Part shown: piece by piece, positions 1 to 9,441 of the stretch
Position numbering within the stretch: the first letter of the stretch is position 1
Layout of the letters: each line of letters starts with the position of its first letter
From: Candidatus Aminicenantota bacterium
GTDB taxonomy: Bacteria > Acidobacteriota > Aminicenantia > Aminicenantales > UBA4085
Reading direction: 5' to 3'
Length of the DNA: 64,000 nucleotides
Assembly (NCBI GenBank): GCA_003141555.1
Contig: PLMN01000005.1
Span: 186,001 to 250,000, forward strand
Position numbers and translations under genes: made by a program
Notes under the pieces: model-generated
Database searches by the model: none
What the model was told of the DNA's origin: nothing
What the model saw: the letters and a program-made list of their open reading frames with translations, nothing else

Positions 1-768
1 CTGGACAACCCCGAATACGTCAACCAGGTGGCCTACGACTCCAAGAAGCTGGCCTACGAATCCGCCCAGCGGGAGTACACCACCCAGCAGGGCGTCTTCG
101 CCAAGGGAGGGATCACCCTCAAGGACCTGGCCGACGCCCAGAAGGCCTTCGTCGACGCGAAATACGCCTTCGACAACGCCGACATCGGGCTGAAAAAGCT
201 CAGCATCCTCGCCCCGTTCGACGGGGTCGTCGTCGACCTCCCCCACTTCACCGACGGCCAGATGATCGACGCGAGCACCTATGTCATCCGGCTCATGGAC
301 TATGCCCGCCTCTACGCCGACCTGACCCTGCCCGGCAAGGAGATGGACCGCCTCGTCAAAGGGCAGAAGGTCATCGTCACCGACTACGGCCAGGCTGCCG
401 CCTCCCAGCCCGGGGTCGTCACCCAGATCTCGCCGGCGCTCGACGCCGACAGCCGCATGTTCAAGATGACCGTCGAGATCCCGAATTCCAACCTCCGCCT
501 GAAGCCGGGGAGCTTCATCAAAACCGACATCGTCGTCCAGGAGAAGCCCGCCGCCCTGGTCATCTCCAAATCGATCATCCTCGACCGCCGCGGGGCCAAG
601 ACCGTCTTCGTCGTCGAGCGCGGGATCGCCCTGGAGCGGCGGATCACGACCGGCATCGAGAACATCGACGAGGCCGAGGTCCTGACCGGGCTCAAGGCGG
701 GAGACCGCGTGGTGACGGACGGCTTCGAAACCCTCCGGGCGAACGCCCGGGTCAAGATCATCGAATAG
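1..768 (+). CDS. RND efflux periplasmic adaptor subunit (5' truncated by window edge)
   Basis: The reading frame is open from base 1, so the N-terminus lies outside the window. What remains is the coiled-coil hairpin (Gln/Ala/Lys-rich, about residues 10-60), the second half of the lipoyl/barrel-sandwich domain (ILAPFDGVVVDLP), a beta-barrel domain and the membrane-proximal C-terminus (GLKAGDRVVTDGF). These are hallmarks of the membrane fusion protein family that links an inner-membrane RND pump to an outer-membrane channel. It ends 7 bases before the RND permease at 776, so the two are almost certainly co-transcribed. Substrate is unknown. Confidence 0.88.
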   Translation: MDNPEYVNQVAYDSKKLAYESAQREYTTQQGVFAKGGITLKDLADAQKAFVDAKYAFDNADIGLKKLSILAPFDGVVVDLPHFTDGQMIDASTYVIRLMDYARLYADLTLPGKEMDRLVKGQKVIVTDYGQAAASQPGVVTQISPALDADSRMFKMTVEIPNSNLRLKPGSFIKTDIVVQEKPAALVISKSIILDRRGAKTVFVVERGIALERRITTGIENIDEAEVLTGLKAGDRVVTDGFETLRANARVKIIE

Positions 769-775
769 GCCCCCG

Positions 776-3700
776 ATGTTCAAGCTCGCCCGGTTCGCCG
801 TCCGGTACCCGACGACGGTCGCCATGGCCGTCCTCGCCGTCCTCCTGCTCGGGTACATCTCCTACCAGAGGCTGGGCATGGACCTCCTGCCCCGGATCAA
901 CAATCCCCAGCTCTACGTCGAGGTCGCGGCCGGCGAGCGGCCGCCGGAGGAGATGGAGAAGCAGTTCGTCCAGAACCTCGAGTCGCTCGCCTCGCGGGGC
1001 CGCAACGTGACCAACGTCATCTCCCTGTCGCGCGTCGGGAAGGCCCTGATCACCGTCGAATACCAGTGGAACGCGGACATGGAGGAGGCCTACCTCGACC
1101 TCCAGAAGGCCGTGGCCGACTTCGGCCAGTCGAGCGGGGCCGACAGCATCACCGTCTCCCAGCTCGACCCGAACGCCCAGCCGGTCATCACGGCCGTCCT
1201 GATCCACGACGAGATCACCGACCTGGACAAGCTGCGGATGACCGCCGAGAACAACATCCGGAACGAGCTCATCCGCCTGCCGGGCATCGCCGCCGTGGAG
1301 CTCCTCGGGGACCGCAAGCGGGAGATCGAGGTCCGGTCTGACGCCGCCCGGCTCGCCGCATGCGGCCTGACCATGGACCAGATCTCCACCGTGATCCAGA
1401 ACTTCAACCGCAACCTCACCGGCGGGGCGATCGTCGAGATGGGCATCCGGTACACGATCCGGGGCGTCGGCCAGCTCACCTCGCTCGAGGACATCAAGAG
1501 CCTCATCGTCGCCTACCAGCTCAAGGCGGCCTCCGGTCAGCAGCCGGCCGCGCGCACGCCGATCTTCCTCCGGGACGTGGCGGACGTCGAATTCGGCCTG
1601 AGCGACGCCAAGAACGTCGTCCGCTACAACGGCCGGCCGGCCGTCGCCCTGGAGATCTACAAGGAGGCCGGGTCGAACACGACGGCCGCGGCCCAGGCGA
1701 TCAAGGACGAGCTCGACATTCTGGGGCGGTCCCTCACGGGATATCACCTGCCCATCATCCAGGACCAGTCGATCTTCATCAAGGACGCCATCGGGGAAGT
1801 CCAGCAGTCGGGCATCTTCGGCGGCATCCTGGCGATCATCGTCCTGTTCATCTTCCTCCGGAAGCTCGGCGTCACGGCAATCATCAGCCTGTCCATCCCG
1901 ATCTCCATCGTCGCGGCCTTCAACCTGATGTACTTCAACAGCCTGACGTTGAACATCATGACCTTGGGCGGCCTGGCCCTGGGCCTGGGGCGGCTCGTGG
2001 ACGACGCCATCGTCGTGGGAGAGAACATCTTCCGCCACGTCGAGGCGGGCCAGCCCGTCGCCGAGGCGGCCATCCGCGGGACGGGCGAGGTGGGCGGAGC
2101 CATCACGAGCTCCACCATCACCACGATCATCGTCTATCTGCCCATCGTCTACCTCCATGGGATCGCCGGGGAGCTGTTCAAGGACCACGCCCGGACCGTG
2201 GCCTATTCGCTCTTCTCCTCGCTCCTCGTGGCCATGACCGTCATCCCCATGCTCTTCTCCAGGACGATCAAAGCCAAGAGCATGCTGGCCGCCACGAAGT
2301 CCATCCGGTTCCGGTTCTACATCCCGCTCCTCGAGCGGATCATCCGCCGCCGCGGGCTGGTCATCGCCGGGGCCCTGGTCGTGCTCGGCATCGCGGTCTT
2401 CTGCCTGCGCTTCATCGGCAGCGAGTTCATGCCCACGCAGGTCCAGGACGAACTGGTCATCAACGTTAAACTGCCCGAGGGGACCGGCCTCGACCGGACG
2501 GAGGGCGCGGTCCGGAACCTCGAGACCATGGTCCGGGACCTGGCCGGGGACAAGCTCGATCGCCTGTTCGCCCGGGTGGGGCCGAAGACGACGGCCGAGA
2601 CCGCGGCCGAGGCCCTCGAGGACGAGAACAACGCCGTTCTCCAGGTCGGGTTCAAGAAGGGATCCGCCCGGACCTTGCCGGCCCTGGTCGCAGCCATGGA
2701 AAAGGAGATGTCCGCCATCCCCGACCTCTCCGTCCAGTTCGTCAAGCAGCAGACGACCCTCCAGGCAGCCCTCGGCACCCAGGACGCCCCCCTCGTCGTC
2801 GAGATCAAGGGCAAGGACCTCGACGTCCTGTTGAAGCTGGCCGACCAGGTCAAGGCCAAGCTCGCCAAGCTCCCCGAGCTGGCCAACGTCGAGACCAGCT
2901 TCCAGGCAGGTCGGCCCGAGGTCGACATCGAGATCGATAAAGCCCAGGCCGCCCGCTACTCGCTCCGGAGCGACACGATCGGCACCCAGATCAAGAACGT
3001 CCTGGCCGGCACCGACCTCGGCGAGGTCGAGGACAAGGGCGAATACATCAGCATCATGCTCCGCAATCCCAAGGTGGCCGTAGGCATGCTCCAGGACATG
3101 GTCCTGGTGGCCCCCTCCGGCCTCCACCTTCCCCTGAGCGACGTGGCCCGGCTCGTCCGGACGGAATCCCCGCGGGAGATCATCCGCAACAACCAGACGC
3201 GCGTCGCCCAGGTCCAGGCCCAGCTCGCGGGAAAAACGCCCTTCGACCGGATCATCGCCCGGGTCCGGGAGTCCATCAAGGACACCGCCCTGCCCGAGAA
3301 CTACTCGATGTCGATCGCGGGCGAGGAGATCCTCCGCCGCGAGTCCTTCAAGAACCTCAAGTTCGCCCTCCTCCTGGCGATCATCCTCGTCTATATGGTC
3401 ATGGCCGCCCAGTTCGAGTCGCTCCTCCACCCCCTGATCGTCCTCCTCACGATCCCGTTCGCCGGCGTCGGGGCGATCTTCCTGATGCTCATCATGGGCG
3501 TGCCGTTCAACATCATGTCGATCATCGGCTTGATCATGCTGGCCGGGATCGCGGTCAGCAACTCCATCGTCCTCGTGGACATGATCAACCAGAGCCGCCG
3601 GGCCGGCATGTCCATCGACGAGGCGATCGTCTTCGCCGGCCGGAACCGGATTCGGCCGATCCTCATGACCAGCCTGACGACGATCCTGGCCCTCCTGCCC

Positions 3701-3862
3701 TTCATCCTGGGCGTCGGTGCGGGCTCGTCGCTGCGGGCGCCGATGGCCGTGGCCGTGACCGGCGGGCTGATCAGCTCGACGATCATGACCCTGGTCGTCA
3801 TCCCGGCCGTCTACCGGCTGCTCGGCCGGCGGAGGGCGGAGGGGGGAGCCATCCACCCATGA
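776..3862 (+). CDS. Efflux RND transporter permease subunit
   Basis: This 1028-residue protein has the usual length and architecture of an AcrB/MdtB-type inner-membrane pump: TM1 at residues 10-30, a large periplasmic loop, a TM2-6 block around 340-470, a second periplasmic loop and a terminal TM block. The TM4 acidic pair of the proton relay is present in VDDAIVVGENI. In TM10 the lysine of AcrB is replaced in VSNSIVLVD, as in many non-AcrB RND families. Its stop codon overlaps the start of the next RND gene (ATGA at 3859), which implies translational coupling. The two RND subunits may form a heteromeric pump as MdtB/MdtC do, but this is inference. Confidence 0.93.
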   Translation: MFKLARFAVRYPTTVAMAVLAVLLLGYISYQRLGMDLLPRINNPQLYVEVAAGERPPEEMEKQFVQNLESLASRGRNVTNVISLSRVGKALITVEYQWNADMEEAYLDLQKAVADFGQSSGADSITVSQLDPNAQPVITAVLIHDEITDLDKLRMTAENNIRNELIRLPGIAAVELLGDRKREIEVRSDAARLAACGLTMDQISTVIQNFNRNLTGGAIVEMGIRYTIRGVGQLTSLEDIKSLIVAYQLKAASGQQPAARTPIFLRDVADVEFGLSDAKNVVRYNGRPAVALEIYKEAGSNTTAAAQAIKDELDILGRSLTGYHLPIIQDQSIFIKDAIGEVQQSGIFGGILAIIVLFIFLRKLGVTAIISLSIPISIVAAFNLMYFNSLTLNIMTLGGLALGLGRLVDDAIVVGENIFRHVEAGQPVAEAAIRGTGEVGGAITSSTITTIIVYLPIVYLHGIAGELFKDHARTVAYSLFSSLLVAMTVIPMLFSRTIKAKSMLAATKSIRFRFYIPLLERIIRRRGLVIAGALVVLGIAVFCLRFIGSEFMPTQVQDELVINVKLPEGTGLDRTEGAVRNLETMVRDLAGDKLDRLFARVGPKTTAETAAEALEDENNAVLQVGFKKGSARTLPALVAAMEKEMSAIPDLSVQFVKQQTTLQAALGTQDAPLVVEIKGKDLDVLLKLADQVKAKLAKLPELANVETSFQAGRPEVDIEIDKAQAARYSLRSDTIGTQIKNVLAGTDLGEVEDKGEYISIMLRNPKVAVGMLQDMVLVAPSGLHLPLSDVARLVRTESPREIIRNNQTRVAQVQAQLAGKTPFDRIIARVRESIKDTALPENYSMSIAGEEILRRESFKNLKFALLLAIILVYMVMAAQFESLLHPLIVLLTIPFAGVGAIFLMLIMGVPFNIMSIIGLIMLAGIAVSNSIVLVDMINQSRRAGMSIDEAIVFAGRNRIRPILMTSLTTILALLPFILGVGAGSSLRAPMAVAVTGGLISSTIMTLVVIPAVYRLLGRRRAEGGAIHP

Positions 3863-6800
3863 TCGAGTTTTTCATCCGCCGTCCCGTCTTCGTGGCCATG
3901 GTCCTCATCGGCCTGTGCCTGCTCGGGGTCATCTCCTACCTGCAGCTCCCCATGGAGCTCTTCCCCGAGACCGAATCCCCGCGGATGATCGTCACCGTGC
4001 GGGGCGGCACGACCTCGGATCCGGCCTACGTCGAGCAGCACGCCGTCATCCCCGTGGAAAGCGCCATCGCCGGGCTGGACAAAATCGACCGGATCGAGAC
4101 TCAGATCGACCAGCGGCGGGGCACGATCTACGTTTACTATGGGAACGACGTCAATCTGAAATACGCCTTCCTCAAGCTCCAGCAGTGCGTGGCCACGGTC
4201 CGGGCGGCGATCGGGACCGAGTTCACCTTCACGGTCTCGAAGTCCGACACCGAGCAGCTCTCCAACCGCTACCTCACCCTCCAGGCCCGGGGCGAAGGCA
4301 ACGTCGACCAGATCCGGGCCGTCGTCGACGAGAAGATCACGCCCGAGCTGCTGAATATCGACGGCGTGGCCAGCGTCGAGGTCTACGGCGGGCGGAAGCG
4401 CTCGGTGGAGGTCCTCCTCGACGACAACGCCATGAAGTCCTTCGGCCTGACCATCGGCCAGGTCCAGTCCAAGATCTCCGAGCAGTCCGGGAAGCGCCAA
4501 TTTCTCGGCCAGGCCCTGGACCCGCGCAAGGAGTACTTCGTCAACCTCGTCGCCGAGTACACCTCGATCCCGGCCATCGGCGACCTGATCGTCAAGGACA
4601 AGGGGCCGATCGTCCTCAAGCAGATCGCCAAGATCTCGGAGGGCGGAGCCGAGCAGACCGCGATCTCGCGGATCAACGGCCAGGAGGCGGTCACTCTGTC
4701 GCTCCAGCGCAGCTGGGAGGCCAACCTGATCAGCCTCGCCGGCCGGACCCGGCAGGCCGTGGCCCGGCTCAACGAGACCGTCAAGCCCGACGGCATCTCG
4801 CTCGTCATCCAGACGGACGAGGCCCAGACGATCCAGGGCAACCTCAGCTCCATCTTCTGGCTGATCGTGGCCGGCGGGCTCCTGGCCATCGCCGTCCTCT
4901 GGATGTTCCTCCGGAACATGGGCCTGGTGGTCACCGTCTCGGCCAGCGTCCCGATCTCCATCCTAATCTCGATGAACGTCTTCTACGCCCTGCACATCAC
5001 GATCAACACCCTGACCATGGTCGGGCTGGCCATCGCCATCGGGATGCTGGTCGATTGCAGCGTCGTCGTCCTGGAGAACATCGTCCGCCACTACGACCGC
5101 ACGGGAGACGCCCATCGGTCGGTCGTGACCGGGACGAAGGAGGTCGGACGGGCGGTCTTCGCCTCGACCCTGACCACGATCGGCGTCTTCCTGCCGTTCC
5201 TCTTCTCGACCAACCCCGAGATCCGGACTCTCGGGGCCCAGGCCGGCGCGTCGATCATTACGACGCTCCTTATCTCGCTGGCCGTCGCCTTCTTTCTCAT
5301 CCCGGTGCTGGCCAACTGGTTTTTCTCCCGCCGGCAGCGCAAGAGCCCCGGGGCGGAGCACGCCGTCCGCTCCATGGGCCGGATGCGGCAGATCTACGTC
5401 GTCCTGCTCAAGACGAGCCTCCGCAACCCGGCCCGGACCCTCGTGGCGACGGTCGCCCTCTTCTTCCTCACCCTGGGCCTGTGCCTGATGCAGAGCGTCA
5501 ACGCCCCGCGGGAAGTCCAGCTCAGCACTTTCAACATCTACGCCATCATGCCCTCGGGGACCACGCTCGAGGCCGCCGACGACCAAGTGAAGGCCATGGA
5601 CGGGCTCGTCAAGGACGTCCCCGAGGTCTCCGACCGTCTGGCGACGATCGAGGAGGACAACGTCACCATCACCTTCCGGCTCGCCGAGGACTATGCCAAG
5701 ACGTCCACCCGGTCCGTCACGGAGATCAAGGACGATATCATCGACCGCCTGTCGCGGGGCTATCCCCGGGTCGAGTTCTCGACCACGGAACCCACCCAGA
5801 ATTCGCGCTACATGGGCAGCGGAGGCGGCGGTGGCGGAGGCGGGACGGGCGGCGCGGCGGGCGGCGCCGGCAGCCGGCAGACCGGCGTCAGCCTGACCCG
5901 GATGCTCGGCATCGGGACGGCCCAGGAGAAGGTCCTCGTCCGCGGCCAGGACCTCGGCCTCCTCCGGGCCGTGGCCGAGGACGTGCGCTACAATGTCTCC
6001 AACCTGGACACGGTCCAGTCGGCGACGCTCAACGTCTCGAACCAGTCGCCGAGCATCGACCTCCAGCTCGACCAGGCGTCGATGAGCCATTTCGACGTCA
6101 GTCTCCAGGCGGTGAGGAACGAGCTGTCGGGCTTCCAGAAGGAGACCACGACCGACATCAAGTTCACGACGGCCAACGAGGAGATCGACATCGTCCTCAA
6201 GAGCGCCGACGACAAGGACAAGACGACCGGGGACCTGCGGCAGCTCCAGTTCCCGACCACGTCCGGCGGCCTGGTCCCGCTCCCGCTCGTCTCACGCCTG
6301 GTCTATTCTTCCGGATACTCGAACATCAACCGGATCAACCAGGAGGAGCAGGTCCAGGTGACCTACCGGTTCAACACCGACATCGAGCAGTCCAAGGCGC
6401 TCCTCGAAGCGGCCCGGAGCTCGGTCGAGGACCTCGTGGCCAGCATCGCCCCGCCGCCCGGCGTGATCATCGAAGTCGTCCGCGACGAGAGCGACATGTC
6501 GGAATTCTATTACATGTTCGCCCTCGGGATCCTCCTTCTGTACATGATCCTCGCCTCGACGTTCGAAGGCTTCCGGACGCCCCTGGTCATGCTCTTCACC
6601 CTGCCCCTGGCCGGGATCGGGGCCTTCTCGGCGCTCATCCTGACCTCGAACTCGCTCTACAACGCCAATGTCCTGATCGGCTTCCTCCTTCTCTTCGGCG
6701 TCGTGGTCAACAACGGCGTCCTCCTGATCGATTACGCCCGGCGGCTCGAGCTCCGCCACCAGCGCCGGACGCGCGCCCTGATGACCGCCGGCCTGACCCG

Positions 6801-8610
6801 GGTCCGGCCCATCCTGATCACGGCCATCACCACCGTCCTGGGCATGCTCCCGGTCGCCCTGGGCAAGCAGGAATACATTTCCATGATCGGGACGCCGTTC
6901 GCCGTCACGGTCATGGGCGGCCTGGCCGTGGCGACGCTCTTCACCCTGGTCCTCATCCCGACGTTCTCCCACGGCCTCGAGAACGCCCTGGCCTGGTGGC
7001 GCGGCCTCGGCTGGAAGAGCAAGCTCGCCCAGGGGCTGGCCTTCGCCGCCGGCATCTGGTTCCTGATGGCCAACATCGATTCCCTCCTATGGCGGATCGC
7101 GTACGCCCTGATCCTGTTCGTGGGCATCCCGGCCTTCACCTTCTTCGCCCAGACGAGCCTCCGCCGCAGTCGGTCCAAGCTCGTCCCGCAGGGCGCGGCC
7201 GTGACCATCACCATCCGGAACATCAGCAAGCTCTATGACGACTTCGCCAAGTTCACCAAGGAATGGCGGAAAGGCCGCCGCGAGAAGGAGCACCGGACCG
7301 TTTCGGAGGCCGAGCTGCGGCGCGAGCGGTTCCAATCGTTCCTCTGGGCCGTCCCGGTCTACGCTTTCCTGATCTACTTCACCTACTTCTACCTCCAGGG
7401 CAACGCCTGGCTCCTGATCTTCTCCGCGCTGACCTACGGCCTGCTCGCCGGCCTCCTGGAAGGCTGGCGGAAGCGGCAGCGCGTCCGTCCGGCATCCATC
7501 CGGACGAAGATCGTGCGGATCGCGGCCGCCGCGCTCTTCTGGGGCATCCCCCTGGCCGACGGCCTCTGGCTCCAATCGCGCTGGCAGCGCTGGGGCGCGG
7601 TCGGCGTCGTCCTCGTCCTGTGGTATGGGATCCTGGCCGTCTATCGCACGTCGCGGATGATCGAGGAGCGGAAGATCAACGTCAACCGGGTCACCGGACG
7701 CCTGCGCAAGCCCCGGACCGCCTTCTACCGTTTCGTCCTCAAGATCCCGATCATCGGGGCCAGCCGCTCGCCGTTCCAGGCCCTCGACCGGGTCTCCCTC
7801 GAGATCGGGAGCGGGATGTTCGGCCTCGTCGGCCCGAACGGCTCGGGGAAGACGACCCTCATGCGAATCATCTGCGGGATCCTGCCCCCGAGCCGGGGCA
7901 AGATCTATTTCAACGAGCTCGACCTAGGCCTCTACCGGGAAGAGCTCCAGGCTTTGATCGGCTATCTCCCCCAGGAATTCGGGGCCTACGAGAGCCTGAC
8001 CGCCGTCCAGTTCCTGGACTACCAGGCCCAGCTCAAGGGCCTCTGGGACACGGAAGCGCGGAAGGCGGCCGTCGAGTCGTCGCTCCGCGCCGTCCACCTC
8101 GCCGACCGCGGCCACGACAAGATCAAGACGTATTCCGGCGGCATGAAGCAGCGCCTGGGCATCGCCCAGACGCTCCTCCACCTGCCCCGCATCCTGGTGG
8201 TCGATGAACCCACGGCCGGCCTCGACCCGACCGAACGAATCGCGTTCCGCAACATGCTCTCGGAGCTCGCCCGGGACCGGATCGTGATCTTCTCGACCCA
8301 CATCATCGAGGACATCTCGAGCTCGTGCAACCGGCTGGCGGTCCTGCTCAAGGGCAAGGTCCGGTTCGTCGGGACGCCGGCCGAGCTGGTCAACCTGACC
8401 CGCGGCTCGGTCTGGCAGGTCACCGTGGACGACCTCGACTTCGACATCATCCGCCGGACCCACAAAGTCGTCCACCATCTCCGCGACGGGCTCCGGATCC
8501 GGGCCCGCATCCTCTCGGCGCTCCGGCCGACGGACGACGCCCAGCCGGTCGTCCCGACGCTCGAGGATTCCTACATGTGGCTGCTGGGACAGGAGGGGAT
8601 GACCCGATGA
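3859..8610 (+). CDS. RND permease fused to a C-terminal ABC ATPase domain
   Basis: This 1583-residue protein joins two transporter classes. Residues 1 to about 1055 form a complete RND permease (TM4 motif LVDCSVVVLEN near 396, with Cys in place of the second Asp). The second half carries a Gly-rich linker near 654-677. From about 1113 an ABC-type first strand begins (TIRNISKLYDD). It is interrupted by roughly 180 residues holding several hydrophobic segments, then resumes at FQALDRVSLEI near 1307. Walker A is GPNGSGKTT near 1325, the signature YSGGMKQ near 1425, Walker B LVVDEPTAGLD near 1445, and the H-loop is FSTHIIED. All ATPase motifs look intact. It overlaps its neighbours by ATGA at both ends, and the ABC-2 permease that follows is the obvious partner for the ATPase half. 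No frameshift is visible; the frame is open throughout. Confidence 0.9.
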   Translation: MIEFFIRRPVFVAMVLIGLCLLGVISYLQLPMELFPETESPRMIVTVRGGTTSDPAYVEQHAVIPVESAIAGLDKIDRIETQIDQRRGTIYVYYGNDVNLKYAFLKLQQCVATVRAAIGTEFTFTVSKSDTEQLSNRYLTLQARGEGNVDQIRAVVDEKITPELLNIDGVASVEVYGGRKRSVEVLLDDNAMKSFGLTIGQVQSKISEQSGKRQFLGQALDPRKEYFVNLVAEYTSIPAIGDLIVKDKGPIVLKQIAKISEGGAEQTAISRINGQEAVTLSLQRSWEANLISLAGRTRQAVARLNETVKPDGISLVIQTDEAQTIQGNLSSIFWLIVAGGLLAIAVLWMFLRNMGLVVTVSASVPISILISMNVFYALHITINTLTMVGLAIAIGMLVDCSVVVLENIVRHYDRTGDAHRSVVTGTKEVGRAVFASTLTTIGVFLPFLFSTNPEIRTLGAQAGASIITTLLISLAVAFFLIPVLANWFFSRRQRKSPGAEHAVRSMGRMRQIYVVLLKTSLRNPARTLVATVALFFLTLGLCLMQSVNAPREVQLSTFNIYAIMPSGTTLEAADDQVKAMDGLVKDVPEVSDRLATIEEDNVTITFRLAEDYAKTSTRSVTEIKDDIIDRLSRGYPRVEFSTTEPTQNSRYMGSGGGGGGGGTGGAAGGAGSRQTGVSLTRMLGIGTAQEKVLVRGQDLGLLRAVAEDVRYNVSNLDTVQSATLNVSNQSPSIDLQLDQASMSHFDVSLQAVRNELSGFQKETTTDIKFTTANEEIDIVLKSADDKDKTTGDLRQLQFPTTSGGLVPLPLVSRLVYSSGYSNINRINQEEQVQVTYRFNTDIEQSKALLEAARSSVEDLVASIAPPPGVIIEVVRDESDMSEFYYMFALGILLLYMILASTFEGFRTPLVMLFTLPLAGIGAFSALILTSNSLYNANVLIGFLLLFGVVVNNGVLLIDYARRLELRHQRRTRALMTAGLTRVRPILITAITTVLGMLPVALGKQEYISMIGTPFAVTVMGGLAVATLFTLVLIPTFSHGLENALAWWRGLGWKSKLAQGLAFAAGIWFLMANIDSLLWRIAYALILFVGIPAFTFFAQTSLRRSRSKLVPQGAAVTITIRNISKLYDDFAKFTKEWRKGRREKEHRTVSEAELRRERFQSFLWAVPVYAFLIYFTYFYLQGNAWLLIFSALTYGLLAGLLEGWRKRQRVRPASIRTKIVRIAAAALFWGIPLADGLWLQSRWQRWGAVGVVLVLWYGILAVYRTSRMIEERKINVNRVTGRLRKPRTAFYRFVLKIPIIGASRSPFQALDRVSLEIGSGMFGLVGPNGSGKTTLMRIICGILPPSRGKIYFNELDLGLYREELQALIGYLPQEFGAYESLTAVQFLDYQAQLKGLWDTEARKAAVESSLRAVHLADRGHDKIKTYSGGMKQRLGIAQTLLHLPRILVVDEPTAGLDPTERIAFRNMLSELARDRIVIFSTHIIEDISSSCNRLAVLLKGKVRFVGTPAELVNLTRGSVWQVTVDDLDFDIIRRTHKVVHHLRDGLRIRARILSALRPTDDAQPVVPTLEDSYMWLLGQEGMTR

Positions 8611-9374
8611 CCGCACCCGAACCCAAGGCTTCCCACGTACCCGCCGCCGGGGCGGCCCGGCGCCGCCGGCGCGATCTCCTCACCAATGCCTGGGCCTTCT
8701 TTCGCTACAACGCCTCCGCCGTCTTCTCCGGCCGGGCGGTCTATTTCATGATCCTGGCCGGCGTCGTGTTCCTGGCGGTCGTCATCCTGAACCTCGTCGG
8801 CCGCGGGGGCGATTTCAACGGCGAGAAGATCTACGACTACCTGCTCGTGCCCGGGATCCTGCTCGTCTTCTATCCCTCCGTCTTCGTCATCCAGAACGAC
8901 CGCGACTCGGGCATGATCGAAACGCTATTCGGCATCCCCGACTACCGCTACAAGGTCTGGCTGGCCCGGTATCTCACCCTGTATGCCATCGTGGCCGCGC
9001 TCGTGTTCGTCCTGGCGATCTTCTGCCGGCTGGGCCTGGCGGGCTTCCCCCTGAGCAGGATGGTCCTGCAGATCATGGTGCCCATCATCTTCGTGGGGAG
9101 CCTGGCCTTCTTCATCGCCAGCCAGACGGGAAGCGGCCTGGCCACGGCGGTCATCATGATCGTCGTGGTGATGCTTTTCTGGCTGTTCAAAGGCTCGCTC
9201 GCGGACAGCCCCTGGTATCTCTTCCACAATCCGTTCACGGTGACGAACGAGGTCCGGGCCGTCCTCCTGGCCAAGACGACGGTCGCCAACCGGCTCTACT
9301 TCATCAGCGCGTCCATCGCCTTGACGATGCTGGCCCTGCTGCGCCTCCAGAAGCGGGAAAAATTCGTCGGATGA
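8607..9374 (+). CDS. ABC-2 type permease subunit
   Basis: The 255-residue product has an Ala/Arg-rich cytoplasmic N-terminus, then about six hydrophobic segments, starting with FMILAGVVFLAVVILNLVG and ending near LYFISASIALTMLALLRL. The sequence VIQNDRDSGMIETLFG resembles the conserved region of ABC-2 permeases just after TM2, where the coupling segment reads like E/D-R-x-x-G-x-x-E. The ATG at 8607 overlaps the TGA of the RND-ABC fusion (8608-8610), and AGGAGGGG lies just upstream. It probably forms the membrane half of an exporter powered by the ATPase domain at the end of the preceding protein. Substrate unknown. Confidence 0.82.
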   Translation: MTAPEPKASHVPAAGAARRRRRDLLTNAWAFFRYNASAVFSGRAVYFMILAGVVFLAVVILNLVGRGGDFNGEKIYDYLLVPGILLVFYPSVFVIQNDRDSGMIETLFGIPDYRYKVWLARYLTLYAIVAALVFVLAIFCRLGLAGFPLSRMVLQIMVPIIFVGSLAFFIASQTGSGLATAVIMIVVVMLFWLFKGSLADSPWYLFHNPFTVTNEVRAVLLAKTTVANRLYFISASIALTMLALLRLQKREKFVG

Positions 9375-9441
9375 AACCCGGGCGATGCCCCGGGCGCCGT
9401 CGCCGTATACGAATGGCGGCCGAACCTGATACAATATCCGC

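Noticed and set aside
758-3856. 1032-codon open frame on the minus strand
   Set aside because: It is the antisense shadow of the RND permease in GC-rich DNA. Its product is Asp/Gly/Arg/His-rich with no recognisable domain.
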